Below, piece by piece: positions 35,574 to 44,496 of a stretch of 64,000 bases of DNA. This stretch comes from an uncultured Bacilli bacterium (GTDB lineage: Bacteria; Bacillota_I; Bacilli_A; RF39; UBA660). The position numbers and the translations under genes are program-made. Numbering within the stretch: position 1 is the first letter of the stretch; every line of letters starts with the position of its first letter. Location of the stretch: contig CAKOLO010000004.1 of NCBI GenBank assembly GCA_934096235.1, positions 91,939 to 155,938 of the forward strand, written 5' to 3'. The notes below the pieces were generated by a model. It had not been told where the DNA came from. It saw nothing but the letters and a program-made list of their open reading frames with translations, and ran no database searches.

Positions 35574-36299
35574 TTATTTATATAAATGATATAAGACTAT
35601 AGATGCTGAAACACCAACATTTAAACTTTCACATGATGGGTTCATATCTATTCTAATAATTTCATCACACTTACTTAGAATATTTTCTCTTACACCATTA
35701 CCTTCGTTTCCAAATATTATAGCAAATTCCTTCATTTTTTCAAGTTCTTCTAGTGATTTTGATTTTTTTAATGAAGTTCCTACTACTTTTATATTCTTTT
35801 CTTTTATTTTATCTATTAATTCTTCTAAATTTCCAATTATAATATTTGTATTATATATCATACCACCAGTACTTCTTAATACTTTTTCATTATATGGACT
35901 AACTGAGTCTTTTGAAAATATAACTGTGTCTACATCGAATGCTACACTTGTTCTTATTATAGTACCTGCATTACCTGGATCTTGTATATTATCAAGTATT
36001 ACTATTTTATTTCCAATCTCACTAGTATTATGTATCTTTGAAACTCCTAAAAGTCTTGGAGTACTTTTTAAATCACTTATGCTTTTCATAACATCTTCTG
36101 TTACATAGTCATAGTTAAAGTCATAATTACAAGTAGTTCCATCTAAAACATATAGTTCTTTTAACATATGATTTTTTAGTGCTTCTTCTATTAAGTTTTC
36201 GCCTTCTATTACGAATAATCCTTTTTCTAAGGAATATTTCTTAGTTAGAAGTTTTCTTATCTCTTTTATTCTATTATTGTCTTTAGATGTTATAAGCAT
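35574..36299 (-). CDS. SpoU/TrmH-family RNA 2'-O-methyltransferase
   Basis: Probable rRNA or tRNA ribose methylase. N-terminal substrate-binding part NRIKEIRKLLTKKYS and GLFVIEGENLIEEAL, then the three SPOUT motifs: LDNIQDPGNAGTIIRTS, FAIIFGNEGNGV and IDMNPSCESLNVGVSASIVLY. This arrangement is typical of the TrmH/RlmB-like proteins of Bacilli. The target nucleotide cannot be told from sequence. It begins just after the stop of the M48-like gene, with AGGAGG inside that gene. Confidence 0.9.
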   Translation of the reverse strand: MLITSKDNNRIKEIRKLLTKKYSLEKGLFVIEGENLIEEALKNHMLKELYVLDGTTCNYDFNYDYVTEDVMKSISDLKSTPRLLGVSKIHNTSEIGNKIVILDNIQDPGNAGTIIRTSVAFDVDTVIFSKDSVSPYNEKVLRSTGGMIYNTNIIIGNLEELIDKIKEKNIKVVGTSLKKSKSLEELEKMKEFAIIFGNEGNGVRENILSKCDEIIRIDMNPSCESLNVGVSASIVLYHLYK

Positions 36300-36300
36300 A

Positions 36301-36936
36301 TTATTCCTCCTTCAGTACTTTAGTATTTTCTTTATAATTTGGTTTATATTTTTTAACATATTTCCAAAAGTTTTTTGAATGGTTAAATTCTAAGAAATGA
36401 CATAATTCATGAATAATAACATAATCTATTTCATCTATACTATATTTAATTAATTCAGAATTTAGTTTTATAAGTTCTTGTCTTTTGTTACAATAACCCC
36501 ATTTTCTTTTCATTTTACCTATCATTACTTTAGGATAAGGAATACCTTCCTCAAATAAATTATAACATATTTTTACTCTTTCATTAAATATTCTTTCACA
36601 TTCATTCTTTAGAAAAGTATTTAAATATGTTTTATTTTTAACAAATACTTGATTACCAACGAATTCTATTTTAGATACTGTGTTTAGAACTACTACATCA
36701 TAACTATTTCCTAGATAGTAGAATTCTTCATTCTTTTTTTCTTTTCTTTGTACTGTTTCATACATTCTAATTATATCTTCTTCATTTTTCATTATGAATG
36801 ATTTAATCATAGCGGCAGTTACAAAGTAATTACAAGAAATATATATACCATCTTTTTTAACTCTTAGATACATATTCTTATTATTTTTTCTTGTTATAAA
36901 TACGTTAAATGTTTGATTATTTAGTGTTATTGTCAT
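36301..36936 (-). CDS. YgjP/DUF45-family metallopeptidase-like protein
   Basis: Zinc-dependent hydrolase family with the HExxH motif in IIHELCHFLEFNHSKNFW, where the distal His acts as third ligand; the preceding KWGYCNKRQELIKLNSELI region is the DUF45 signature. Length 211, no signal peptide, so cytosolic. Also known as SprT-like or WLM-related proteins; substrates are not known. It precedes the SpoU methylase with 1-nt spacing and probably shares its transcript. Confidence 0.88.
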   Translation of the reverse strand: MTITLNNQTFNVFITRKNNKNMYLRVKKDGIYISCNYFVTAAMIKSFIMKNEEDIIRMYETVQRKEKKNEEFYYLGNSYDVVVLNTVSKIEFVGNQVFVKNKTYLNTFLKNECERIFNERVKICYNLFEEGIPYPKVMIGKMKRKWGYCNKRQELIKLNSELIKYSIDEIDYVIIHELCHFLEFNHSKNFWKYVKKYKPNYKENTKVLKEE

Positions 36937-36974
36937 AATGTTTCCTCTGGTAGTATTATATCATTTTTCAAGAC

Positions 36975-37003
36975 ATTTAAAAAGCATTCGTATGTGAATG
37001 CTT
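36975..37003 (-). terminator. Rho-independent terminator after the InlB-repeat protein gene
   Basis: Stem AAGCATTC/GAATGCTT (36982-37003) followed by TTTAAATG on the minus strand. Confidence 0.7.
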
Positions 37004-37008
37004 AATCT

Positions 37009-38535
37009 TTATAAGTTTGTTTCAGTTTCTATTGGTGTCTCTACTACTGGTGGTGTTAGTTCTGTTTCTTCTACTGGTTCATCTCTTTCAATAGTTAATT
37101 CAGTTGTTTCACCTTCAGTACTGTTATCTTCTAGAACTGTTGTATTTTCATTTGTTTTATCTTGTTCTTTCCATTTAGCTACTAATTCATTATCAGTATT
37201 ATCTTCTGGTTTATAATTTTCATCTACGTCAACTAATGTTTCATTTCCTTCTTCATCAGTTTCTTTAGTTTGCCATCCATCAAATACTTTTTCTAGTTCT
37301 TCTACTGAGTCACCAACTTCAATAGTTTCGTTTTCTCCTGCTTTAGCTTTAGCATCTGATAGTCTTATTTGACCTTCAAGTGCTTCTTTAACTTCATCAG
37401 GAACTACTTCTTTAGTATTTGGATTAGTTTTATCAACTTTTACAAAGTATGTTGGAGCTTTGATTCCTACTTCATCAGGTGTTGGTAAATTATAGTCACC
37501 TAAATCTTCAGTAGTCATACCTACAGTTACTAGTTCTCCTTCACTTTCGTAAATTACTTTAGCTGTTCCAATTACTTGGTATAAATCAAGGTCTCCAGTT
37601 AATGTTACTTTTTCACCAACATTATATTCAATTACTTTACTATCTTTGCTTGTAGTATAACCTAGTAGTTCTTCTGATGTACCATATTTCATTAATGTTA
37701 TTGAATTATTTTTTTGTGATCTAAATGTAAAGATTAGTCCCACTCCACCATTACGATCATGGTATCTTACTTCATACTTCTCAGCTGTTTTAGCATATAG
37801 ATAAATTTCATTATCTGAGTTTGCTATTTTTGCTAGGTTTCTTCCTAAGTAATCTACTTTTTCTCCATCAAAGTTTGGAGTTGTATACCATCCTTCAAAG
37901 AATCCAGTTTCAAGTTCTACACCACTTAGAGCAACTTTACCACTCTTAACTGTGTATTCTTTTGGAGAAGTTGTTTCTCTATCATAAATAATCTTATAAG
38001 TAGTAAAACTACAACTAGTATAAATATTAGTGTTTTCTGTTATAGTCTTAGTAAAATCAAATTCACTAGTTAACTTTTCATCACTATAATATTTACAAGA
38101 ATCATAACCATATGGTAAATATGGCCTTACTTTTCCATCTTTAGCTTCTACTGTATAGATACTATCATCATCTAATAAATTAAATGATACTACATAAGTT
38201 TTCTCTTCGTTTTCTTTAGTGGTTGTATCATTTGATTTAGTAGTTACTTTTCTAATTACTGTTTTAGTAGTTGTTTCCCCCTTCTTGTCATCTTCTTTTG
38301 TTTTGTCGTCATCGACTGGAACTACTACGTTATCTTTTGGTTTAGATGGATCTTTGTCATCTTCTTTTTTCTCACAACCAACAAGAAGTCCAATAATAGT
38401 ACCAATAATTACTAAGATTGCTATTGCTACAAAAATAATAACTCTGTTGTCATTATCATCATCAAGAAAATTGTCTTCGATTTTTACTACTTTTACAGCA
38501 GGGCTTTTCTTAGTAACTTTCTTACTATCTTTCAT
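37009..38535 (-). CDS. Membrane-anchored surface protein with InlB B-repeat-like domains
   Basis: A cytosolic N-terminal stretch of about 30 residues is followed by one membrane helix (VIIFVAIAILVIIGTIIGLLVG), a Cys just after it, and a Lys/Asp/Thr-rich linker. Two or three beta-grasp InlB/Listeria-Bacteroides-type repeats follow (ITENTNIYTSCSF, then GFFEGWYTTPNFDGEKVDYL and EIYLYAKT), then a further FDGWQTKETDEEGNETLVD unit. The Glu/Thr-rich C-terminus has no sorting signal. AGGAGGG precedes the ATG. Located next to ftsZ but with its own promoter and terminator. A cell-surface role is inferred. Confidence 0.75.
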   Translation of the reverse strand: MKDSKKVTKKSPAVKVVKIEDNFLDDDNDNRVIIFVAIAILVIIGTIIGLLVGCEKKEDDKDPSKPKDNVVVPVDDDKTKEDDKKGETTTKTVIRKVTTKSNDTTTKENEEKTYVVSFNLLDDDSIYTVEAKDGKVRPYLPYGYDSCKYYSDEKLTSEFDFTKTITENTNIYTSCSFTTYKIIYDRETTSPKEYTVKSGKVALSGVELETGFFEGWYTTPNFDGEKVDYLGRNLAKIANSDNEIYLYAKTAEKYEVRYHDRNGGVGLIFTFRSQKNNSITLMKYGTSEELLGYTTSKDSKVIEYNVGEKVTLTGDLDLYQVIGTAKVIYESEGELVTVGMTTEDLGDYNLPTPDEVGIKAPTYFVKVDKTNPNTKEVVPDEVKEALEGQIRLSDAKAKAGENETIEVGDSVEELEKVFDGWQTKETDEEGNETLVDVDENYKPEDNTDNELVAKWKEQDKTNENTTVLEDNSTEGETTELTIERDEPVEETELTPPVVETPIETETNL

Positions 38536-38581
38536 TTAACCCTCCTATAGTATTAGCTTTACGCTATCTACTCTCATAATC

Positions 38582-38611
38582 ATTATATAAAATTGTACAA
38601 GTGTAAATCAA
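38582..38611 (-). promoter_or_regulatory. Promoter of the InlB-repeat protein gene
   Basis: Minus-strand TTGATT (38611-38606), 18-nt spacer, TATAAT (38587-38582). Confidence 0.65.
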
Positions 38612-38633
38612 TATACATTGTAAATATTTTGTA

Positions 38634-38657
38634 AATAAAAAAGAGCTTTAAGCTCTT
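38634..38657 (-). terminator. Rho-independent terminator after ftsZ
   Basis: Stem AAGAGCTT/AAGCTCTT (38641-38657) overlaps the ftsZ stop and is followed by TTTTTTATTTAC on the minus strand. Confidence 0.85.
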
Positions 38658-39714
38658 AGAAATCTCTGTTTCTTAGGAATGCTGGCATTTCAAGTTCTTC
38701 ATCATCTTCTATTTCTTGAATTGCTTTCTTTTCTCCTTCGATTGATCTATATAGTGGTTCAGTTGAATCTTCAAATCCTGTTGCGATTACTGTTACTACT
38801 ATTTCATCAGTAAGTGCTTCGTTGATAACTGCACCAAATATAATGTTTACATCTGTATTAGCAACTGCTCTTACTACTTCTACAGCATCTTCTGCTTCGA
38901 ATAATGTCATTGAGTTACCACCAGTGATATTAACGATACAATCTGTTGCTCCATTAATAGTTTGTTCAAGTAATGGACTATTTACAGCTTGTTTTGCAGC
39001 TTCTACTGCTCTATTATCACCAAATCCAACACCTATACCAATAAGTGCATCTCCTCTATCTTCCATTATTGTTCTAACATCTGCAAAGTCTAAGTTTACA
39101 AGTCCTGGAACACTAATTAAGTCAGATATAGATTGAACACCTAATCTAAGTACGTTATCTACTTCTTTGAATGCAGCATTTAATGGTGTACTTCTATCTA
39201 TTAAGTCTCTTAATTTATCATTTGGAATTACTACGATAGTATCTACATGTTTTCTAAGTTCATCTAAACCTACTAAGGCATAATCCATTCTTTTCTTACC
39301 TTCAAATTTGAATGGCTTTGTAACTATAGCTACTGTTAAGCAACCTAAGTTTTGAGCTATTTCAGCAACTACTGGAGCAGCACCTGTACCAGTACCACCA
39401 CCAAGTCCACAAGTTACGAATACCATATCTGCTCCGCGTAAAGAATCTTCAATTTCTTCTTTTGCTTCAAGTGCAGCTTCTCTTCCTACTTCTGGTCTTG
39501 TTCCAGCTCCTCTTCCTTTAGTAATAGTTTTTCCTAATTGTATTTTGTGTTCTGCATGGGAAACATTTAATACTTGTTGATCAGTATTTGCTACGATAAA
39601 TTCAACACCACGAAGTCCTGAATCTATCATTCTGTTTACAGCATTACATCCACCACCACCGACACCAATTACTTTTATGTCAGCTATTTGATCCATCTCT
39701 AGTTTATTATTCAT
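38656..39714 (-). CDS. ftsZ: Cell division GTPase FtsZ
   Basis: Tubulin-like GTPase forming the division ring. Motifs: [17 protein letters not shown], tubulin signature [26 protein letters not shown] and [11 protein letters not shown] (T7 loop). The conserved C-terminal peptide that binds FtsA is present as [12 protein letters not shown]. Length 352 is short because the disordered linker is only about 20 residues. AAGGAG precedes the ATG, 10 nt after ftsA. Confidence 0.97.
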   Translation of the reverse strand: MNNKLEMDQIADIKVIGVGGGGCNAVNRMIDSGLRGVEFIVANTDQQVLNVSHAEHKIQLGKTITKGRGAGTRPEVGREAALEAKEEIEDSLRGADMVFVTCGLGGGTGTGAAPVVAEIAQNLGCLTVAIVTKPFKFEGKKRMDYALVGLDELRKHVDTIVVIPNDKLRDLIDRSTPLNAAFKEVDNVLRLGVQSISDLISVPGLVNLDFADVRTIMEDRGDALIGIGVGFGDNRAVEAAKQAVNSPLLEQTINGATDCIVNITGGNSMTLFEAEDAVEVVRAVANTDVNIIFGAVINEALTDEIVVTVIATGFEDSTEPLYRSIEGEKKAIQEIEDDEELEMPAFLRNRDF

Positions 39715-39724
39715 AATTCACTCC

Positions 39725-40957
39725 TTAATCGTTGAAAAAATATCCATATATTTTTCCGAGTACTGTATTATTAGTTTTCTTTATATTAATTAATTCTTCT
39801 TGCAAATCCTCATCAACTGTGTATGCAAGCTTATTTCTAAAAGCTAATTTTTCATGATAGTATTTGATAAGACCTAATGAACTAGAGTATTTGTTACTTC
39901 TACATCCAATCTCATTTACGTGATATCTTTCCATTTCTCTTCCAAATACTTCATCAACTACTAAGTTAAAATCATTAACTTCAGTTGTTCCCCCTGTAAA
40001 TATTATATAACTAATTTCCAACTTTGTTAAGAGGTTTATTTGCTTTTTAGCAAGGTCTAATAACTCTTTAATTCTAGAACATATTATCTCACTAATCTCA
40101 TATTGATTTATTTTAATATTTTCTTTAGAGTTTGTCAACACGTCTTCACTCCAACTAGTTGACGCATTTCTCTTACTAGCAAGTGCAAATTTTTCTTTTA
40201 ACTCTTTAGCTTTCTTTCTACTTATATCATATATATAACAAATATCTCTGTCAATGTTTTTTCCACCTACTTCGATATTTTCAGTGTCTACTAGTATTCC
40301 TTTTTTGAAAATACTTACTTCTGTTTTTTCTTCTCCGATGTTTACTACTGCAACGTTTTTAGAGTCTAATGTTTTAGTTTTGAATTCATAATAGTCAGCT
40401 ACACTTCCAAAGTTTATATCTACTATTCCTACTCCAATACTATCTAGTAATGATACTGCAGCATATACATTTTTTTTAGGAGCTAAACTCATTACTGCTT
40501 TGCATCTTAATACTTTTGCTTGTTTTCCTTTTGGGTCTTTTGTTTTTTCTTCTTCATCAAGCATAAATTCTATAGGCATAATTGATACAAATTCTTTATT
40601 ATTTGGTACTTTGTTATAAACACAAGATTGAAGTACTTTTACTATATCATTTCCAGTTACTATAGAGTCTTCACTTTTAATACTTGTTTTTCCTTCTACC
40701 ATTATGAATTCTGCATAGTATGATGGAATTGTTAATACTACTTTATTTATTCTTATATTTAGCATTTCTTCGCATCTATTGAATACTTCTTTTAATGATA
40801 TTAATGTTTCTTCCGAGTTTACTATAATACCTTTTTTAACTCCTTTTGATTTTACTTCAGATACAGCAAGAACGTGTACATTACCTTCGTACACTTCGCC
40901 TACTACTAACTTAACTGTAGAACTACCAATATCTAAACTTGATATTATTTCTTTCAT
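39725..40957 (-). CDS. ftsA: Cell division protein FtsA
   Basis: Actin-like protein that tethers FtsZ to the membrane. Phosphate-binding ISSLDIGSSTVKLVVGE, the SHS2-like 1C domain region, VAVVNIGEEKTEVSIF and YIIFTGGTTEVNDF. The C-terminal membrane-targeting amphipathic helix is present (GKIYGYFFND). It is more divergent than ftsZ. I chose the ATG giving MKEIISS because AGGAGG lies 5 nt upstream; the longer frame has no site. It forms an ftsA-ftsZ operon with the small TasA-like gene upstream. Confidence 0.9.
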   Translation of the reverse strand: MKEIISSLDIGSSTVKLVVGEVYEGNVHVLAVSEVKSKGVKKGIIVNSEETLISLKEVFNRCEEMLNIRINKVVLTIPSYYAEFIMVEGKTSIKSEDSIVTGNDIVKVLQSCVYNKVPNNKEFVSIMPIEFMLDEEEKTKDPKGKQAKVLRCKAVMSLAPKKNVYAAVSLLDSIGVGIVDINFGSVADYYEFKTKTLDSKNVAVVNIGEEKTEVSIFKKGILVDTENIEVGGKNIDRDICYIYDISRKKAKELKEKFALASKRNASTSWSEDVLTNSKENIKINQYEISEIICSRIKELLDLAKKQINLLTKLEISYIIFTGGTTEVNDFNLVVDEVFGREMERYHVNEIGCRSNKYSSSLGLIKYYHEKLAFRNKLAYTVDEDLQEELINIKKTNNTVLGKIYGYFFND

Positions 40958-41003
40958 GTATCCTCCTATAATCATTATCATTATATCAAAAAAAATTCTT
41001 TTT

Positions 41004-41504
41004 TTAAAGAATTACTTCATCAAAAACGTATTTTATATTAAATTCATAGTATGGTTGTTCTATTACATCTTTACCATTATACGTTATTCTTATATTTAAT
41101 TTTTTAGTTTTGCCACCTTCAACAATGTCATTTTTATCTAAAGATATGTCTAAATTTACATTTTTTGTATCAACATTTGCGAATATATTTTCTATGTATA
41201 AATTTGTTATTTTAGCATTTATATTTCCTATATTTGTTACATCTATACTAAATGAATTTGTTTTTCTAAACTTATTTAAGTCAGGTACTTTGACTGTTAT
41301 TGTGTTATTATCACTATCTAGTTTTACTGTCATATCAGTGTCATAATCTATTGTTACATTACTAAACTTAATATCATAGTATTTCTTTTTAATGTCAGCA
41401 TTTCCTCTTACTGTGAAATTATTTAAAAGATAAAATAGTGAACCTGTGAAAACAAGTAAACTGAATAATAATACAATTAGTGTATATGTTATTTTCTCTT
41501 TCAT
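41004..41504 (-). CDS. Small membrane-anchored beta-sandwich protein
   Basis: One N-terminal helix (YTLIVLLFSLLVFTGSLFYLL) then about 135 extracellular residues built of beta strands, including SFSIDVTNIGNINAKITNLYI and EGGKTKKLNIRITYNG. The pattern VTNIGNINAKIT matches the strands of TasA/camelysin-like proteins seen twice elsewhere in the window, but this one lacks a catalytic or repeat domain. Length 166. It lies 46 nt upstream of ftsA and may be cotranscribed. Function unknown. Confidence 0.7.
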   Translation of the reverse strand: MKEKITYTLIVLLFSLLVFTGSLFYLLNNFTVRGNADIKKKYYDIKFSNVTIDYDTDMTVKLDSDNNTITVKVPDLNKFRKTNSFSIDVTNIGNINAKITNLYIENIFANVDTKNVNLDISLDKNDIVEGGKTKKLNIRITYNGKDVIEQPYYEFNIKYVFDEVIL

Positions 41505-41546
41505 AGTACCCTCTCTATTCTATAGATATAATAACATAAATATAGA

Positions 41547-41574
41547 AAAAAAGCATTAGTTTCCTAATACTATT
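41547..41574 (-). terminator. Terminator copy 1 (28-bp direct repeat) after the NUDIX gene
   Basis: Minus-strand hairpin AGTATTAG-GAAA-CTAATGCT followed by seven T residues. The 28 bases are 27/28 identical to positions 43139-43166, in the same orientation; the two copies bracket the NUDIX and RhuM-Fic genes. Confidence 0.75.
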
Positions 41575-41649
41575 GTTATTCTATTATAAAATTATTTTAT
41601 TACTAAATTGAATTTATGTTTTTTGTGCTATGTACATTAATATTTATGA

Positions 41650-42075
41650 TTATTCGTAAATTATGCCTTCTTTATATTTTTCGATGCATTTCTTACTTGG
41701 ATTATATAAATTAGTTGGTAAATCATTTAAATCAAACCATTTCCATTCTAATATTGTTTCTGGCTCCATTTCTTTTGTTTCTCCAGTGTATTCTCTTGCT
41801 ATAAATCCAACAGTAACATAGTGTGCAGTATCTGTCATGTCATCTGATATACATAATAAATCTAGTTTTGTTGCTTTTAAACTTGTTTCTTCTTCTAATT
41901 CTCTTTTTGCTGCATCAACTAATTTTTCCATGAATTCTACTTTTCCACCAGGCATAGTCCATGTTCCTTGACCTTGTAGTTCACTACTTGCTTTTTCTTT
42001 GTTTGGATTTCTTAATCCTAGCAATATTTTACCTTCTTTTAATACCATTACCCCTACACCTAAACCTGGTTTCAT
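41650..42075 (-). CDS. NUDIX hydrolase
   Basis: Nucleoside-diphosphate-linked substrate hydrolase, MutT/NUDT15-like. The Nudix box is GGKVEFMEKLVDAAKRELEEE followed by TSL, where the family usually has G. Preceding strands VGVMVLKEGKILLGLRN and the later HYVTVGFIARE, EPETILEWKWFDLNDLP match the small MutT-type housecleaning enzymes that act on modified nucleotides. Length 141. GAGGTGA precedes the start. It lies downstream of the RhuM-Fic gene within the repeat-bounded segment. The substrate is not predictable. Confidence 0.9.
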   Translation of the reverse strand: MKPGLGVGVMVLKEGKILLGLRNPNKEKASSELQGQGTWTMPGGKVEFMEKLVDAAKRELEEETSLKATKLDLLCISDDMTDTAHYVTVGFIAREYTGETKEMEPETILEWKWFDLNDLPTNLYNPSKKCIEKYKEGIIYE

Positions 42076-42143
42076 TTTTCTTCACCTCTACATTTATTAT
42101 AACATAGCCTAAGGCATATTTGAACATACTTATTCTTATATCT

Positions 42144-43079
42144 TTATTTTGTTATGAAGTTAATAATTAAATCAATTAATATTTCTTTTTCTTTTGGATT
42201 AGACTGTGCTACTAAAAGTGTTATAGCTACTAATGTATTATTTTCTATTACCTGTTTATTATTTTTATATAAGATGTTATAAAAATCTAAAAAATATATA
42301 AAAAGTGTTGCTGCTATTCTTTTATTTCCGTCAATAAAGACATGATTTTTTACAATCATATACAAGAAATTGGATGCTTTTTCTTCGATGCTTTTGTATA
42401 CATCTTTTCCATTAAATGTTTGATAGATATTTCCAATTATTGCCTGTAATCCTTTATCTCTTTCAATAGCAAAAATATCGCTTTCTTCATTAAATCTTAA
42501 TTTATTAATAATGTCTAGGCAATCTTCATATTTAATTTGTTCTTTACTATTACTTCCTTTAGGTTTTGATAATGTTTTATGATCGTAATCATCTAAAAGA
42601 CTAAGTGCTTTTGAATAGTTACCTATAACTTTTAATATTTCCCCTGCATCACCATTATTTAGTTTTCCATCTATTCTATTAGCAATATCAATTAATTTAA
42701 CTGTTTTTTCTAAATATTCTAATCTTTTTTGATTTACTACATAACCTTTAATCATATAGTCTTTTAGTATTTTATTTGCCCATCTTCTAAAGATAATTCC
42801 ATTTTGAGATTTAATACGATAACCAACACTTATAATCATATCTAAATTATAGTAATCAACTTGATATGTTTTACCATCTTTTGCAGTTGTCGCAAATTTT
42901 GCGACAACTGAACTATCTAGTTCTTCTTTTAAAGCATTATTAATATGTTTTCCTATTGTTTTAATATCTCTATCAAATAGTATAGCTAGTTGCTCACGAT
43001 TTAACCATACTGTTTCATCCTTCATATTAACTTCTAATTTTACCTTTTGATTCTCAAATAATACTATTTCATTTTTCAT
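42144..43079 (-). CDS. RhuM-family protein fused to Fic/Doc domain
   Basis: Two-domain accessory protein. Residues 1-115 match the virulence protein RhuM (VWLNREQLAILFDRDIKTIG, TYQVDYYNLDMIISVGYRI, FRRWANKILKDYMIKGY), a DNA-binding-like domain. Residues 180-311 are a Fic/Doc domain with the motif HVFIDGNKRIAA (H246 to R254), the Lys-containing Doc type, which in known toxins transfers phosphate or AMP to protein targets. No antitoxin gene or inhibitory helix was recognised beside it. The shared promoter-like element abuts its AGGAGGA site. Such genes are typical mobile or toxin-like cargo. Confidence 0.9.
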   Translation of the reverse strand: MKNEIVLFENQKVKLEVNMKDETVWLNREQLAILFDRDIKTIGKHINNALKEELDSSVVAKFATTAKDGKTYQVDYYNLDMIISVGYRIKSQNGIIFRRWANKILKDYMIKGYVVNQKRLEYLEKTVKLIDIANRIDGKLNNGDAGEILKVIGNYSKALSLLDDYDHKTLSKPKGSNSKEQIKYEDCLDIINKLRFNEESDIFAIERDKGLQAIIGNIYQTFNGKDVYKSIEEKASNFLYMIVKNHVFIDGNKRIAATLFIYFLDFYNILYKNNKQVIENNTLVAITLLVAQSNPKEKEILIDLIINFITK

Positions 43080-43091
43080 TGTTCTATCCTC

Positions 43092-43129
43092 CTAATATTA
43101 TAGTTAGACAAAACTTTGTAAAACACTTC
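43092..43129 (-). promoter_or_regulatory. Shared bipartite element, copy B
   Basis: Minus strand GAAGTGTTTTA (43129-43119), 11 nt, CTAACTATAATATTAG (43107-43092), then AGGAGGA. Same layout as upstream of the C39 exporter and the MvaI/BcnI-like gene. Confidence 0.65.
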
Positions 43130-43138
43130 AAATTACAT

Positions 43139-43166
43139 AAAAAAGTATTAGTTTCCTAATACTATT
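43139..43166 (-). terminator. Terminator copy 2 (28-bp direct repeat) after the LolA-like lipoprotein gene
   Basis: Minus-strand hairpin AGTATTAG-GAAA-CTAATACT followed by TTTTTTATG, overlapping the lipoprotein stop. Near-identical to 41547-41574. Confidence 0.8.
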
Positions 43167-44142
43167 TTGTTAGAGATACTACTGATGTTGAAGATGCCAC
43201 TTTAAGAAGTTCTTCGTTCGTTAGGTTTTCACCTATGATGTAGTAATCTTTTCCATTCATATTCCAGTTTAGAGATGAGCCAGTTAGTGTACCTAAGACA
43301 TTTTCATAAAATACTAGTTCTCCTGATACACTTGTTACTTCAAAATCTTTTGGTGCTTTTGATGCTTCTTCTATTAAGATAAACGATTTATCTCCAGTGA
43401 ATGTTAGTATTACTCTTTCTGAATCTTTTGACTTAATAGTTTCTTCACTTTTGAATTTTGTACCAGTTGGCAAGTACATTGGATAAACTATTTCATCAAT
43501 CTTACTTACATCTTTACAACATTCTTCATTTGCATTACTTTCTACATTGAAATAATCTTCTTTGAAGTCAGGTTTAAAATCTATTTTAGATATTTTGAAT
43601 GTTATATTAGCAACCCCGTCTTTATTAAATACATTTACTTCTTCTGGATTCATATCTTTGTTGAATACTATTTTTTGACTTATGAGTGAACTATTATTTG
43701 GATAATTTACTGATGAAGATAAGATATATTTGTCTTCATTTTCTTCTAAAATAACATTTGAATCATTTTCTAAGTCTTTTAAAAGTGATGATAAGATATA
43801 TGCTTGACTACTATTATATGGCCACTCACTTTGAAATTTAAAGCTTTTATTTAGTGATGGTGTTACGACATAAACTCCATCTTTGTTTTTTAATATTATT
43901 TGTTCATGACTATTATCTTTGTTAGTTAGTGATGCTTTATAATAGTCTCCTTCCATATAATCTACTTTAACATCGTAATGATAAAGTTCTTCATTACTAA
44001 CAATATCCATTTGACCAGTTAATGTATATTTTGAGTTATCATTTAAAAGTTTTTTATATTCATTTATCGCTTTTTTAGAATCCATTTTATTACAGCCTAC
44101 TAAAAGAAAACATGATACTAGTAACAATATTACTTTTTTTAT
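43162..44142 (-). CDS. LolA-like lipoprotein, probable AUA start
   Basis: Exported lipoprotein, about 326 aa. The signal sequence KKVILLLVSCFLLVGC carries the lipobox LVGC, and the mature part has the unclosed beta-barrel pattern of LolA/YdcC/GerS-like proteins (KYTLTGQMDIVSNEELYHYD, QIILKNKDGVYVVTPSLNKS). A second beta domain with YPMYLPTGTKF and an ISLTK-like end follows. No ATG/GTG/TTG gives a complete signal peptide: the first TTG starts inside the hydrophobic core. The ATA codon at 44142 is 7 nt after GGGGG and would give MKKVILLL. The start is therefore unusual. Confidence 0.75.
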   Translation of the reverse strand: MKKVILLLVSCFLLVGCNKMDSKKAINEYKKLLNDNSKYTLTGQMDIVSNEELYHYDVKVDYMEGDYYKASLTNKDNSHEQIILKNKDGVYVVTPSLNKSFKFQSEWPYNSSQAYILSSLLKDLENDSNVILEENEDKYILSSSVNYPNNSSLISQKIVFNKDMNPEEVNVFNKDGVANITFKISKIDFKPDFKEDYFNVESNANEECCKDVSKIDEIVYPMYLPTGTKFKSEETIKSKDSERVILTFTGDKSFILIEEASKAPKDFEVTSVSGELVFYENVLGTLTGSSLNWNMNGKDYYIIGENLTNEELLKVASSTSVVSLTK

Positions 44143-44240
44143 ATTAATTCCCCCTTCACACTAAATTATATTTTAGTTTGCATTTTATATGAATAGAAAA
44201 TTTTAAATAAGTAAATAATAATAGTGTGTAAGGAGGAAAG

Positions 44241-44447
44241 ATGAATACGCTTTATAAAGTTGCACTTACATTTACAATAATAGGTGCTATTAACTGGGGT
44301 ATGGTTGGAGTATTTAATGTTAACTTAGTATCTTTACTCTTTGGAGTTGATTCTATGTTAACTAATCTTGTATATGCTATTGTTGGTATATGTGGTATTA
44401 TATCAACTGGTATATTATTAAAACCACTAGATGAAAAAATCAAATAG
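44241..44447 (+). CDS. DUF378 small membrane protein
   Basis: 68-residue protein with two membrane helices (VALTFTIIGAINWGMVGVF and LVYAIVGICGIISTGILL). The INWGMVGVFNVNLVSLLFG signature is characteristic of the DUF378/YuzA family. AAGGAGG lies 6 nt before the ATG. One of the few plus-strand genes, divergent from the LolA-like lipoprotein. Function of the family is unknown. Confidence 0.9.
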   Translation: MNTLYKVALTFTIIGAINWGMVGVFNVNLVSLLFGVDSMLTNLVYAIVGICGIISTGILLKPLDEKIK

Positions 44448-44456
44448 TGGTTTTTT
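44421..44456 (+). terminator. Rho-independent terminator overlapping the DUF378 stop
   Basis: Stem AAACCACTA/TAGTGGTTT then TTT; the stop codon TAG is in the 3' arm. Confidence 0.8.
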
Positions 44457-44459
44457 ACA

Positions 44460-44486
44460 TTTAAAAAGCAGTATTTCTACTGCTTT
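44460..44486 (-). terminator. Rho-independent terminator after rplA
   Basis: Stem AAAGCAGTA/TACTGCTTT (44465-44486) with TTTC loop, followed by TTTAAATG on the minus strand. Confidence 0.75.
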
Positions 44487-44496
44487 ATTTGTTTTA

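Noticed and set aside
44161..44176. CTAAATTATATTTTAG palindrome between the lipoprotein and DUF378 genes as part of the shared element
   Set aside because: The GAAGTGTTTTA box is missing and the distance to the start codon differs.
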